A stretch of 64,000 bases of DNA from Heyndrickxia ginsengihumi (GTDB lineage: Bacteria; Bacillota; Bacilli; Bacillales; Bacillaceae_C), in the NCBI RefSeq assembly GCF_011008565.1, contig NZ_JAAIWK010000006.1, positions 1 through 64,000 of the forward strand, given 5' to 3'. Positions within the stretch are counted from its first letter, which is position 1; every line of letters starts with the position of its first letter. This document shows positions 29,037 through 37,520 of the stretch, one piece after another. The notes under the pieces were generated by a model, which worked only from the letters and a program-made list of their open reading frames with translations, ran no database searches and was not told the DNA's origin. Made by a program: the position numbers and the translations under genes.

Positions 29037-30182
29037 TTAATCGGCGGTGTTTTCTTTAAAAAATGCCAAACCTTTGCGAATTTCTTGTAAAGCTTCAGAG
29101 TCTTCTTCCCTTAATTCTGCTACTTCTAGTGCAACTTTAGCCTCTTCTCCGCCTATTTTCCCTAAAGCCCAGGCAGCAGTTCCCCGCATCACAGGCCGAG
29201 AATCTTCCCGCAACACTTTAATTAGATCTGGCACTGCACTTTTCTCTTTAAAATGAGCTAAAGCAATAATCGCATTTCTTTGAATAGGCTTTTTACCACG
29301 CCATGAACCTGATACGTGCCCGAATACTTCCTTAAATTCTCTGTTACTGATCTTTAAAAGCGGCGTTAATTTTGGTTTGGCAATTTCCGGATCTGGCTCC
29401 ATTTCCTCATGAAAGTGAAAGTCAATTCCTTTATTTTTTGGACAAATGGTTTGACATGAATCACATCCATAAAGCCGATTTCCGATTTTTTCTTTAAATT
29501 CATCATCAACAAAGCCTTTTGTTTGTGTAATAAAAGCAATACATCGTTTTGCATTTAACTGTCCCGGTCGCACAAGGGCACCAGTTGGACAAACATCTAA
29601 ACATTTTCGGCATTCACCACATTGATCTTCCATTGGCACATCCGGGTCAAACGGAATATTGGTAATCATTTCCCCAAGATACACGTATGAACCAAATTCA
29701 GGAGTAATAATGGAACAATTTTTCCCACTCCAGCCAATACCAGCTCTTTCAGCAACAGCCCGATCTACTAGTTCACCTGTATCGACCATTGATTTGCACC
29801 GGGCACCTTCTACCTTCTCTTTAATAAAAGTCTCTAGCTGCTGAAGTTTCTCTTTCAGAATATGATGATAATCTTGCCCCCAAGAGGCTTTACAGAACAC
29901 GCCTCGACGGTCACCCTTCACTCCTTTAGGAGGATTTTCAATTTTTGCAGGGTATGCAAGTGCAATGGCGATAATAGATTGTGGACCATCAAAAATCAGT
30001 GATGGATTCACTCGTTTTTCAATATCTTTCTCTTCAAACCCTGATTGGTAATTTAATTGTTGCTGACGTATTAACCGCTGTTTCATTTCTGTGAAAGGAT
30101 CTGCTGTTGTGAAACCAATTTTGTCTATACCGATTAATTGACTAAAGGCAATAACTTCTTTTTTTAGCTTCGTGATGTCCAT
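29037..30182 (-). CDS. queG: Epoxyqueuosine reductase QueG
   Basis: A 381-residue cobalamin- and iron-sulfur-dependent reductase, the last step of queuosine synthesis in tRNA. It contains two 4Fe-4S motifs (CGECRKCLDVCPTGALV near residue 190 and CDSCQTICPKNK near 245), the substrate/cobalamin region ending in GWSGKNC, and C-terminal HEAT-type repeats (AIIALAHFKEKSAVPDLIKVL, RGTAAWALGKIGG) that bind tRNA. The ATG at 30182 follows GAGAGGTGAG. Precursor-making genes are not in this window. Confidence 0.94.
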   Translation of the reverse strand: MDITKLKKEVIAFSQLIGIDKIGFTTADPFTEMKQRLIRQQQLNYQSGFEEKDIEKRVNPSLIFDGPQSIIAIALAYPAKIENPPKGVKGDRRGVFCKASWGQDYHHILKEKLQQLETFIKEKVEGARCKSMVDTGELVDRAVAERAGIGWSGKNCSIITPEFGSYVYLGEMITNIPFDPDVPMEDQCGECRKCLDVCPTGALVRPGQLNAKRCIAFITQTKGFVDDEFKEKIGNRLYGCDSCQTICPKNKGIDFHFHEEMEPDPEIAKPKLTPLLKISNREFKEVFGHVSGSWRGKKPIQRNAIIALAHFKEKSAVPDLIKVLREDSRPVMRGTAAWALGKIGGEEAKVALEVAELREEDSEALQEIRKGLAFFKENTAD

Positions 30183-30321
30183 TCTCTCACCTCTCATAGC
30201 GGTTTAATTCATTTATTAAATAATTGTAGTTCTTCAGGTCAATTGTGAAACAAATCGTTCACAGAAAAAAGTTAACTCGAGATTGTATCAACAATATCGT
30301 TAGATTATATCAAACAAACAA

Positions 30322-30367
30322 TAAAAAAACGCAATACTTCATTCTGAAATGAACGAAACACTGCGTT
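30322..30367 (-). terminator. Terminator downstream of tRNA-Gly
   Basis: Minus strand: AACGCAGTGTTTCGTTCAT pairs with ATGAAGTATTGCGTT, followed by TTTTTTTA. Confidence 0.8.
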
Positions 30368-30384
30368 AAATTTGTTATGTATAA

Positions 30385-30458
30385 TGGAGCGGGTGATGGG
30401 AATCGAACCCACGACAACAGCTTGGAAGGCTGTAGTTTTACCACTAAACTACACCCGC
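30385..30458 (-). tRNA. tRNA-Gly (anticodon TCC)
   Basis: A 74-nucleotide tRNA with encoded CCA. The acceptor stem is GCGGGTG paired with CACCCGC, the D-loop is TAGTTTAGTGGTAAAACTA, the anticodon loop is CTTCCAA (TCC at 30426-30424) and the T-loop is GGTTCGAATCC. All arms pair as expected. It stands alone, followed by an intrinsic terminator. Confidence 0.97.
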
Positions 30459-30547
30459 ATAAGTACTTGTCTCTCAAGCACATTTATATTATATAAAATA
30501 ATTTACGCTTTGTAAATAGTTATATAAAAAAATGTTTTATATAACTA

Positions 30548-30744
30548 AGGCTGGGACAAAAGGATAGTAACTAAAAAAATCCCGAATATTGCGCTCCAAC
30601 CCTGCTCCGGAAATATCCTTTGCTTTCCGCAGGCGGCTGGTGAGCCCGCATGCTAATGCACTGCGAGGCCTCACCGATGCCTTCTGGAACTAATTTGTAC
30701 AATGTTCGTCTTTAGCTAACCACTTTTGAGTTTTGTCCCAGCCC
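30548..30744. repeat. Dispersed repeat family B, full copy
   Basis: About 197 bp bounded by perfect 13-bp inverted repeats GGCTGGGACAAAA and TTTTGTCCCAGCC. The core contains CCCGAATATTGCGCTCC and CAATGTTCGTCTTTAGCTAACCACTTTT. Shorter copies occur at 34625-34768 and 11938-12075. Non-coding; it may act as a terminator-like structure for the FMN reductase gene that ends beside it. Confidence 0.8.
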
Positions 30745-30749
30745 ATCTT

Positions 30750-31295
30750 CTATTCTTCGATAAATTCTTCGAAGTTTCCAATTACTTTATCTAAAAACTC
30801 AATCGTTGATTGATCTATTAGTTTTCCTGCTTCATCAAATTTTTCAAACGCTTGTGTAATAACAACTTCGTTTTGGGAAGGCGGTAATACACGGGCTTGA
30901 ATGCCTGGACTTGCTAATACTTGACGCAATTGCAATTGTGCCCTTATCGTCCCCATAATACCAGGACTTGCACCAAGAAGCATTGTAGGTTTACCAGTCA
31001 TTTCGCGCTCTACTCTTGATAACCAATCAAGGGCGTTTTTCAAAACTCCGGAGAACGACCAATTATATTCTGGAGTTGCAATAATTACACCGTCAGCTTC
31101 TTTCACTGCTTTTTTAAACGCCACAACAGATTGGGGCGGTTCAAGTTCAATATCCTGATCGTAAAATGGTAGTTGTTTTAAATCTAATATTTCAATATTT
31201 AAACGATCTTTATAACGTTCTTTCAAATGCTTCACCAAATTCATATGAATAGAATCTTTGCGGATACTTCCAACTAAAGCGACAATTTGTTTCAT
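30750..31295 (-). CDS. NADPH-dependent FMN reductase family protein
   Basis: A 181-residue flavodoxin-fold reductase. It has the FMN phosphate loop VGSIRKDSIHMNLVKHL at the N-terminus and the family signature PEYNWSFSGVLKNALDWLSR near residue 80, with GASPGIMGTIRAQ after it. Related enzymes reduce FMN, quinones, azo dyes or chromate. The ATG at 31295 follows AAAGGAGT. A strong sigma-A promoter lies just upstream. Confidence 0.9.
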   Translation of the reverse strand: MKQIVALVGSIRKDSIHMNLVKHLKERYKDRLNIEILDLKQLPFYDQDIELEPPQSVVAFKKAVKEADGVIIATPEYNWSFSGVLKNALDWLSRVEREMTGKPTMLLGASPGIMGTIRAQLQLRQVLASPGIQARVLPPSQNEVVITQAFEKFDEAGKLIDQSTIEFLDKVIGNFEEFIEE

Positions 31296-31319
31296 TGTAA
31301 ATACTCCTTTTCTCATTGA

Positions 31320-31366
31320 GTTACTTTATGTAATCAAGTATATATTTGTAATTGTTTATTTGTCAA
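31320..31366 (-). promoter_or_regulatory. Sigma-A promoter of the FMN reductase gene
   Basis: Minus strand: consensus -35 TTGACA (31361-31366), 18-base spacer, -10 TATACT (31337-31342). A small dyad TTAC-TTTAT-GTAA (31321-31333) overlaps the start site and could be a MarR-type operator; that is speculative. Confidence 0.6.
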
Positions 31367-31378
31367 CCATTTTCTGTT

Positions 31379-31578
31379 TCATTTTATATAATGACTAGGT
31401 AGATATAGATCACTTAAAACCAATGTAACTATTTTAATCGCTCTTTCTAAAGAAACACCTCTCTCTAGAGACAATGTTGCAATGTTCGCAAAGATGATGC
31501 ACTCTTTTAGTGCTACTAAATCAATTGAAAGCACAGGCTTTATGTTAAATAAGCCCGTAAAATATCGTTTTTATTGAA
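31379..31578 (-). pseudogene. Gene remnant (unidentified)
   Basis: The minus strand can be read without stops for about 65 codons, from 31578 down to a TGA at 31379-31381. The C-terminal part looks protein-like (ECIIFANIATLSLERGVSLE, then IKIVTLVLSDLYLP). No start codon with a ribosome binding site exists and the upstream frame stops, so it is probably the tail of a decayed gene. Family not recognised. Confidence 0.3.
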
Positions 31579-31740
31579 TAAAATAAAGAAGATTCCATAA
31601 ATTAAAAATCGTACTTCTTTTATTATTATGATTGTGGCAATGTTCATTGTTATTTTTGTTCCTTTTGAGAAAACGTACGTAGAGAAATCGGGGACGCAAA
31701 TGAAGAAATGCGTATGAATATCGCTGAATATCATTTTACG
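31562..31740 (+). pseudogene. Decayed membrane protein fragment (ABC permease-like)
   Basis: The plus strand reads a hydrophobic N-terminus-like piece, KNRTSFIIMIVAMFIVIFVP, followed by EKTYVEK and then, after a one-base shift, IGDANEEMRMNIAEYHF. In-frame stops and a shift interrupt it. The pattern is like the first helix and loop of bacteriocin-type ABC permeases. Low certainty. Confidence 0.3.
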
Positions 31741-32095
31741 TGATCTAGATATAAAAGCATTTTGATGTTTTAAAAGAAGGAGCATTTACACGTAAAAACG
31801 AAATTAGTCAAACCACCACCTCTTTCTTTTGCACATGTAGAATTTGTTCTGTATTAATTATTGAGTAGGGGATTGCAGAAAATTTCATGAATGCAATCGA
31901 GGAAATGGATAATATGAGGTATTTGAAAATTGCAATGATATGTCGGGTGTAGCATATAAATATTATGATGGGATAGAAATGATAGGCGAAACCTGAATGT
32001 TTACGAAAATATATTGGTTGGGATGCTATTTGTAAGGATATGAGGATTAGGAGACGTTTATCAATATAGAACTGGTACTTGGATAGAATACATAG
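31741..32095. other. Degenerate DNA without a gene
   Basis: All six frames are broken by stops; short protein-like stretches can be read but not joined. It is probably decayed coding sequence continuing from the fragment upstream. Confidence 0.4.
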
Positions 32096-32130
32096 GATGA
32101 TGTGAGAAATAAAGGTCTCGCATCATTTTT
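32096..32130 (+). terminator. Intrinsic terminator just before the RNA locus
   Basis: ATGATGTGAGA pairs with TCTCGCATCAT (one G-T pair) and is followed by TTTTT. It ends six bases before the next promoter. Confidence 0.7.
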
Positions 32131-32135
32131 ATTTG

Positions 32136-32163
32136 TTTACAGGCTCTAAAATTTTGGTATACT
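32136..32163 (+). promoter_or_regulatory. Strong extended -10 promoter of the candidate RNA
   Basis: -35 TTTACA (32136-32141), 16-base spacer and -10 TATACT (32158-32163) preceded by TGG, an extended -10. It is among the best sigma-A matches in the window and drives no recognisable protein gene. Confidence 0.65.
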
Positions 32164-32189
32164 TTAAGTAGAAACAGACATAATTATAA

Positions 32190-32249
32190 ATGATGTGGTT
32201 ATCGTTTTTGTTCTTCATGTCTGGGAAAACGATTTTGGGAACTCTTTAG
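32190..32249 (+). CDS. Possible 19-residue leader peptide
   Basis: ATGATG opens a hydrophobic mini-frame (MMWLSFLFFMSGKTILGTL) ending at TAG just inside a terminator-like hairpin. No good ribosome binding site precedes it, so translation is doubtful. A chance frame is possible. Confidence 0.2.
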   Translation: MMWLSFLFFMSGKTILGTL

Positions 32250-32444
32250 GTGTGTGGCCGGGAGTTCCTTTTGCTTTATTAAGAAGGCAAGAGCCCTTCA
32301 CTCAGTCCCATAATTTAAAGTCGGACGTACCGTTGTGTGGTGGTGATACGAGTTAGGCTTTGCCTTCAGGTTACTACCAATGAAGGTAATGCTTGATTGC
32401 CTCTACGATTCCTCGTGAAAGCGCATTAATGCAGGATTGTGGCA

Positions 32445-32516
32445 CTAAATTATGGTAGTTGATGTGGTCTTGTATTTATGCTTGTGGCTCTTCATGCTGG
32501 GCTCACCTCCTTTCAT
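32445..32516 (-). CDS. Possible antisense micro-ORF with sequestered ribosome binding site
   Basis: On the minus strand a near-perfect Shine-Dalgarno AAAGGAGGTG (32513-32504) lies eight bases before ATG 32495, opening a basic 16-residue peptide, MKSHKHKYKTTSTTII; an ATG at 32516 would give 23 residues. The Shine-Dalgarno can pair with CACCTTCTT just upstream. Sequestered sites and antisense RNAs are features of type I toxin loci, but this peptide lacks the usual hydrophobic toxin helix. Confidence 0.3.
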   Translation of the reverse strand: MKGGEPSMKSHKHKYKTTSTTII

Positions 32517-32583
32517 AAAGACAAGAAGGTGGAACCGTCCGACAATATTATTTAGCATTGGTTTTAATAAAGCGTACAAAAAA

Positions 32584-32613
32584 TAAAAACGGCCTTGTTT
32601 GGGGTCGTTTTTA
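32584..32613 (+). terminator. Terminator of the candidate RNA (bidirectional form)
   Basis: AAAAACGGCC pairs with GGGGTCGTTTTT around a TTGTTT loop, with T run after it and A run before. Confidence 0.7.
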
Positions 32614-32736
32614 TTTCATTCAAATATAATTTATCAAATGGATTTACATATAGTGGATAATATGTGATTTTTACGTATTTTTGATGAATTTGCTTATAGA
32701 GGTAGTATCATTTTTAAATGTTTTTTAAAATAACAT

Positions 32737-33146
32737 TTAAAATCTAAAAAGAACTCGTTTTTCTAAAATGACTAATCCTTCTCTTCCATATATCATCCGT
32801 TTAATTGTTCTTAAACGATTGATTTGTCCTTCAAACAAGCCGTTACTGTACGGGGATAAAAAAGCATTCTTTACTGCTTGAAGATCACTCTGTAATCTAA
32901 ATGCATAATAAATAATAAGGATTTTTTTATTTGATAATTGTTCACGAAGCCATTGTAAAAACATGTCCAAATTTTTCGTTTCAATTGCTCTGCGAAACGA
33001 CTGAATAATCGCTTTAAAGGGGGATATCGCTCAAAATATTGATTTAAATCACGTTGCTCCTTTAGCTTCCACATCCATATAAAATGGCAACCCTGGCCCG
33101 AGTGGATAAAGGCATCTTCATGGATGGTACCTTTCTTGCTGTTCAT
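32737..33146 (-). pseudogene. ISL3-family transposase, C-terminal remnant
   Basis: Two overlapping minus-strand frames together read like the C-terminal part of an ISL3 transposase. The last part, SPYSNGLFEGQINRLRTIKRMIYGREGL, is the family's hallmark ending; the earlier part contains FERYPPLKRLFSRFAEQL. A frameshift near 32965 joins them. The DDE core and N-terminal zinc finger are missing. No inverted repeats were recognised, so only a relic remains. Confidence 0.75.
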
Positions 33147-33369
33147 CAGTTTATAGATTGTCTATGTTGCGATGTCCAATGTGATGCGATCAGACATATG
33201 ATAAGCCAGAATTCATTAATGGATGCATCTTTTATTACAATTAATGAAAATGTGAATATTACATGCTTGGAAACGATAGCCGTTGAAAAAAGAATGATTG
33301 ATAGAATTAAGGGCAACCGAAAATAGGGATAAGTGGCAATGCCCCCTTATCTATCCATCATTATAGCAT

Positions 33370-33527
33370 ATGAAAAGATTTGATTCATCGGATATTATTG
33401 CTCTATTGTTGTCAGTGGTATATTTAACATCAATTAATTTCCATGATTTAGGTTCCTTAGTATCGTGGGATTCATGCTAGTTTGTATCTATGTTGTGATA
33501 TTCGTGGTAAAGATTTTTCTTAAATAA
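33370..33527 (+). pseudogene. Frameshifted small membrane protein gene
   Basis: ATG 33370 opens KRFDSSDIIALLLSVVYLTS and runs into a stop at codon 37. One base out of frame the reading continues as LSIVGFMLVCIYVVIFVVKIFLK to a stop at 33525-33527. Together they would make a protein of about 52 residues with two helices. No clear ribosome binding site is seen. Family unknown. Confidence 0.35.
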
Positions 33528-33856
33528 GGGAGTAAAGTTATCTCACTTGTTTTTAATTATTAATTTTAAAGATCATTAATCGATAATATAACCATAAAAA
33601 ATACGACCATAAAAATAGTGAAAAGAATATGAGTAGAATAACAATGTAATCATGATTAAAACGGTATAAAAAATTTGATTTTCAAACAAAAGGAATTAGC
33701 CCAAAGTAACTGATGTATTAATCGGGGCTGAGGACACATTCAGCATTGGCATCCAATTAAAGAACAGTACTGCATTGTCACGATCCATAAAGGCATGAGT
33801 TTGTCGGTTTCATTTTTCTTGAATGGGGTATTCTACAAGTATAAGGATGTGAAACC
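33528..33856. other. Intergenic gap before marC
   Basis: AT-rich. No coding frame, hairpin terminator or riboswitch is recognised. It presumably holds the marC promoter. Confidence 0.4.
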
Positions 33857-34480
33857 ATGATTGCATATATTTTAAAACTAGGCTTTAGTTTTTTTGCGGT
33901 TATGAACCCGCTTGGAAACATTCCAATTTTTATATCACTTACAAATCACTATAGTATTAAAGAAAAACGGCAAACAGCTAAAAAGGCAGTAATCGTTTCT
34001 TTCATTATTTTGACCGTTTTTTTAGTTTTAGGAAATGTCTTATTTAATTTATTTGGCATAACAATCCATGCTTTCCGTATTGCTGGAGGTATTTTAATTT
34101 TCGGGATTGCCTTTAACCTACTGCACGCAAAAACCTCAAAAGCACAAAGTCCGGAGGCTGCAGAACAAAAAGAGGCTTATGAAAAAGAGGATATTTCCAT
34201 TACACCTCTTGCACTTCCAATACTTGCTGGACCTGGTACAATTGCTACTGTGATGGCCCACTCTTCTTCACATGCACCGATTCATTTATTAAGTGTTGTC
34301 ATTGGGTATACTGTTGTCCTTGCCCTAACATTTCTATTGTTTTATTTCTCATCTTCTATCATTTCAAAAATTGGTCAAGGGGGACTAAATGTTATTACAA
34401 GGCTAATGGGCTTAATATTAGCAGTTATGGCCGTTCAAATGATAGCTAGCGGTATTCACGGCCTATTTCCAAAATTATAA
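33857..34480 (+). CDS. MarC family (UPF0056) integral membrane protein
   Basis: A 207-residue protein with six hydrophobic helices. It has the MarC pattern FFAVMNPLGNIPIFISLT at the N-terminus and ITPLALPILAGPGTIATVM in the second half, with NVITRLMGLILAVMAVQMIASG at the end. Function is unknown; despite the name, MarC is not an antibiotic-resistance factor. The ATG follows AAGGATGTG. Likely monocistronic. Closest B. subtilis equivalent is probably YvbG. Confidence 0.9.
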   Translation: MIAYILKLGFSFFAVMNPLGNIPIFISLTNHYSIKEKRQTAKKAVIVSFIILTVFLVLGNVLFNLFGITIHAFRIAGGILIFGIAFNLLHAKTSKAQSPEAAEQKEAYEKEDISITPLALPILAGPGTIATVMAHSSSHAPIHLLSVVIGYTVVLALTFLLFYFSSSIISKIGQGGLNVITRLMGLILAVMAVQMIASGIHGLFPKL

Positions 34481-34527
34481 AAAAAGGATAGATTCTCCTC
34501 CCTCTTAAACTGCCGACTATCTTTTTT
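34481..34527 (+). terminator. Terminator after marC
   Basis: AAAAAGGATAG pairs with CTATCTTTTTT across a 25-base loop. Confidence 0.65.
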
Positions 34528-34624
34528 AATTTTGCGTTCCTCCCTAAGCTTTCCGCAGAAGTTCTAGTGAATGCTTCTATAAACAAAACATGTCCGGTTT
34601 GGATGTCAGCTAAAAACAGGAAAG

Positions 34625-34768
34625 AGACTGGGACGAAAGTATATTAACTAAAGAATCCCCGAATATTGCGCTTTTCCCCCGCTTCGGAAATATCTTTCGC
34701 TTTCTGGAGCCGATTTGTGCAATGTTCGTCTTTAGTTAACCACTTTTAAAGTCTTGTCCCAGTCTCTT
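34625..34768. repeat. Dispersed repeat family B, internally shortened copy
   Basis: About 144 bp between inverted repeats GAGACTGGGAC and GTCCCAGTCTC. The core matches the 30548 copy (CCCCGAATATTGCGC, CAATGTTCGTCTTTAGTTAACCACTTTT) but lacks about 50 bp of its middle. Confidence 0.8.
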
Positions 34769-34819
34769 GGCTTTTCTATCTCTGAGAGCAGACATTCTCC
34801 CTGCCCAATCAGTTAAACA

Positions 34820-35746
34820 TTATCCATTAAAAGCTTCTGTTAATACAGGTACGATTTGTTTTTTACGAGATACGACGCCTTTTAGAGTAGCAGTATTGTT
34901 TTCAAGTTTTACATTATAAGCTTTTTCAACAACATCAGCTGATTTTCCAAGGGCTAGTCCAACAGAATCGTTTGTTAAAATATCTGTTACAACAAATAGA
35001 AAAAGATCTAATCCTTTTGTATCAATTGTAGCTTGGATGACTTGTTCAAGTTCGCTTTGACGAGCAAGTACATCATTCGTATCAACAGCGTTCACTTGAG
35101 CAATTTCAACTTTATGACCAGCCATGTCAAATTCTTTTGCATCTAAAGTAACCAATTGTTCTGTTGTTTTTTCGCTAAGGTCCGCACCTGCTTTAAGCAT
35201 TTCTAAACCATATGTATTTGCATCAACACCCGCAATTTCAGCTAATTCTTTCGCAGCTGCTACGTCTTCATCAGTGCAAGTAGGTGATTTAAATAACAAT
35301 GAGTCAGAAATAATTGCAGATAGCATTAATCCAGCAATTTCTTTACGAATCTCTACACCGTTTTCTTTGTACAACTTATTTAAAATCGTTGCTGTACATC
35401 CAACAGGTTCTGCACGATAGTATAGAGGATCATTCGTTTCAAAATTAGCAATACGGTGATGGTCTACTACTTCTAATACACGGACATCATCAATATCATT
35501 TGCGCTTTGTTGACGTTCGTTATGATCTACTAAAATTACTTGTTTCACTTCGTTCGCAACTGACTCTACGAAACGCGGTGCGTCAATTTTAAATGTATCT
35601 AACGCATATTGTGTTTCACCGTTTACATCCCCTAAACGTACAGCCTCTGTTTCAAATCCCAATTTTGCCTTTAGTTCAGCATACGCAATTGCAGAGCAAA
35701 TTGCATCTGTATCTGGGTTTTTGTGTCCAAAAACAAGAATTTTTTC
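34820..35746 (-). CDS. ppaC: Manganese-dependent inorganic pyrophosphatase
   Basis: A 308-residue family II pyrophosphatase (DHH phosphoesterase). Metal-binding motifs: [13 protein letters not shown] at residues 7-19, ILVDHNE near 75, and the DHH signature [10 protein letters not shown] near 97. The C-terminal DHHA2 domain ends with the substrate-binding SRKKQIVP. The ATG at 35746 has AAGGAG eight bases upstream; the longer frame is rejected. It drives biosynthesis by removing pyrophosphate. Length matches B. subtilis PpaC (309). Confidence 0.95.
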   Translation of the reverse strand, partial: EKILVFGHKNPDTDAICSAIAYAELKAKLGFETEAVRLGDVNGETQYALDTFKIDAPRFVESVANEVKQVILVDHNERQQSANDIDDVRVLEVVDHHRIANFETNDPLYYRAEPVGCTATILNKLYKENGVEIRKEIAGLMLSAIISDSLLFKSPTCTDEDVAAAKELAEIAGVDANTYGLEMLKAGADLSEKTTEQLVTLDAKEFDMAGHKVEIAQVNAVDTNDVLARQSELEQVIQATIDTKGLDLFLFVVTDILTNDSVGLALGKSADVVEKAYNVKLENNTATLKGVVSRKKQIVPVLTEAFNG

Positions 35747-35983
35747 CATGTTCATGCTCCTTATCAAAAGATTTTCATTTGTTGCTGCTTCCATTATAAA
35801 ACATTCTCTGCAATATTTTAACTTGTAATGTAATCACTCGTCAAAACATTCTTTCATTAAAGGACAAAAGGAATCCTGTATCTTTTTAGTGGATGAATTT
35901 TATTTCTTCGGTTACAATACAAAATGGTGGATAAAAACTTTATATTATCTATACCAAAGTATTTTTATAGAAATTGGGGGATA

Positions 35984-36790
35984 ATGATGAAAAAATATTT
36001 AAAATGGTTTGCGATTGCAACGCTTGTCGTTGTTTTAGCGGCTTGTGGCAATGGCCAATCATCAGACAAAAACAAATCATCAAAATCAGATCTTTACAGT
36101 AAAATCAAAGATAAAGGCGTACTTGTAATCGGTACGGAAGGAACTTATGCTCCATTCACTTTCCACGATAAAAGCGGAAAATTAACTGGTTATGATATAG
36201 ATGTTGCAAAAGAAGTAGCAAAACGTCTTGGTCTAAAAACACAATTTAAAGAAACGCAATGGGATTCTATGTTTGCAGGATTAAACTCAAAACGATTTGA
36301 TATGATTGCAAACCAAGTAGGAATTCAACCCGACCGTCAGAAAAAATATGATTTTTCTAAACCATATACTGTTTCTAGTGCTGTTGTAATTGTTAACAAA
36401 AATAATAAAGACATTCATTCATTTAAAGATCTAAAAGGAAAAAAAGCGGCTCAAACATTAACAAGTAATTACGGAAAAATGGCGAAACAATACGGAGCAA
36501 CAATTGTAAGTATTGATGGTTTTGAACAAGCTATTCAATTGCTATCATCTAATCGAGTAGATGCTACGTTAAATGATTCGTTATCTTATCTTGATTACAA
36601 AAAACAAAAGCCAAATGCTCCAATTAAAACAGTAGCTAAAAGCGGCGATGCTTCAAAGAGTGCCTTTATGTTCCGCAAAGGTTCAGGCAAACTTGTTGAT
36701 GAAGTTAATAAAGCTTTGGATGATATGAGAAAAGACGGTACTTTAACAAAAATTTCTAAGAAATGGTTTGGTGAAGATGTATCTAAATAA
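35984..36790 (+). CDS. tcyA: Cystine ABC transporter substrate-binding lipoprotein
   Basis: A 268-residue lipoprotein with signal peptide and lipobox VVLAAC (Cys about residue 20). A type-3 solute-binding domain follows: [34 protein letters not shown] and [21 protein letters not shown]. Length and gene order match B. subtilis TcyABC, the L-cystine importer. The ATG at 35984 follows GGGGGAT; the frame upstream is not supported. Its end overlaps the permease start, so translation is probably coupled. Confidence 0.9.
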   Translation: MMKKYLKWFAIATLVVVLAACGNGQSSDKNKSSKSDLYSKIKDKGVLVIGTEGTYAPFTFHDKSGKLTGYDIDVAKEVAKRLGLKTQFKETQWDSMFAGLNSKRFDMIANQVGIQPDRQKKYDFSKPYTVSSAVVIVNKNNKDIHSFKDLKGKKAAQTLTSNYGKMAKQYGATIVSIDGFEQAIQLLSSNRVDATLNDSLSYLDYKKQKPNAPIKTVAKSGDASKSAFMFRKGSGKLVDEVNKALDDMRKDGTLTKISKKWFGEDVSK

Positions 36791-37472
36791 TATAGAAATT
36801 CAAGATCCTAATCGTTACATCCACATTGCTGAAAGTTCCCTTCTTCCTATGTTGAAGGGAGCTTTGTATTATACGCTGCCACTGACATTAATTACATTCT
36901 GTATTGGTATCATCCTTGCACTTTTAACGGCACTTGCAAGAATATCCAATATTAAACCGCTCCAATGGTTAGCTCGTTTTTATGTATCGATTATTCGTGG
37001 AACTCCATTATTAGTGCAATTATTTATTATTTTCTACGGATTGCCTTCCATTAACGTTACAATCAATCCGTTCCCAGCCGCGATCATCGGATTTTCATTA
37101 AATATTGGTGCTTATGCATCAGAAATTGTTCGAGCAGCGATTCTTTCCATTCCAAAAGGACAATGGGAAGCAGGCTATTCGATTAACATGAATTATTCAC
37201 AAATTTTACGAAGAATTATTTTACCGCAGGCGGTTCGCGTATCAATCCCGCCACTCTCTAATACTTTCATTAGCTTGGTGAAGGATACTTCACTTGCTTC
37301 ACTTATTTTAGTAACTGAGATGTTTAGAAAGGCGCAAGAAATTGCTGCTACCACATATGAATTTTTACTATTATATACAGAAGCAGGACTGCTTTATTGG
37401 ATTATTTGTTTCATTCTCTCATTAATCCAGCAAAGATTAGAGAACCATTTTGAAAAGTACGTTACCCATTAA
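36777..37472 (+). CDS. tcyB: Cystine ABC transporter permease
   Basis: A membrane protein of 231 residues from ATG 36777 (TTG 36768 or GTG 36771 are alternatives; none has a strong ribosome binding site, in keeping with coupling to tcyA). It shows the HisMQ-type permease pattern: [20 protein letters not shown] near residue 70 and the EAA motif [25 protein letters not shown] near residue 135. Five helices are seen. Partner of the adjacent binding protein and ATPase. Confidence 0.9.
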   Translation: MYLNNIEIQDPNRYIHIAESSLLPMLKGALYYTLPLTLITFCIGIILALLTALARISNIKPLQWLARFYVSIIRGTPLLVQLFIIFYGLPSINVTINPFPAAIIGFSLNIGAYASEIVRAAILSIPKGQWEAGYSINMNYSQILRRIILPQAVRVSIPPLSNTFISLVKDTSLASLILVTEMFRKAQEIAATTYEFLLLYTEAGLLYWIICFILSLIQQRLENHFEKYVTH

Positions 37473-37520
37473 TAAGCTTAATTTTGTTTACAGCTTTTAT
37501 AAAGGAGTATGAACTATCGT

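Larger units (their letters stand above)
32170..32613 (+). ncRNA. Candidate structured non-coding RNA
   Basis: A transcript of about 445 bases is delimited by a strong promoter and a terminator. Within it GTCGGACG (32320-32327) is perfectly complementary to CGTCCGAC (32536-32543), closing a domain of about 208 bases. That domain contains further hairpins, for example CCTTCA/TGAAGG (32361-32390 region) and CACCTCCTT/AAGAAGGTG (32504-32531). A separate hairpin GGAACTC/GAGTTCC (32238-32268) followed by TTTT could end a shorter form. A T-box-like GTGGAACCG occurs at 32530-32538, but no stem I or target gene is present. It does not resemble tmRNA, RNase P, SRP or 6S RNA. Identity unknown. Confidence 0.45.

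Noticed and set aside
31540-31785. 81-residue minus-strand frame
   Set aside because: It crosses decayed DNA; the opposite strand has more protein-like content and no start signal is present.
32504-32613. T-box riboswitch
   Set aside because: GTGGAACCG resembles the T-box core, but there is no stem I, no specifier loop and no aminoacyl-tRNA-related gene downstream.
33084-33326. 80-residue plus-strand frame with several Cys
   Set aside because: Its first part overlaps the transposase relic on the other strand, no ribosome binding site is seen and no family is recognised.
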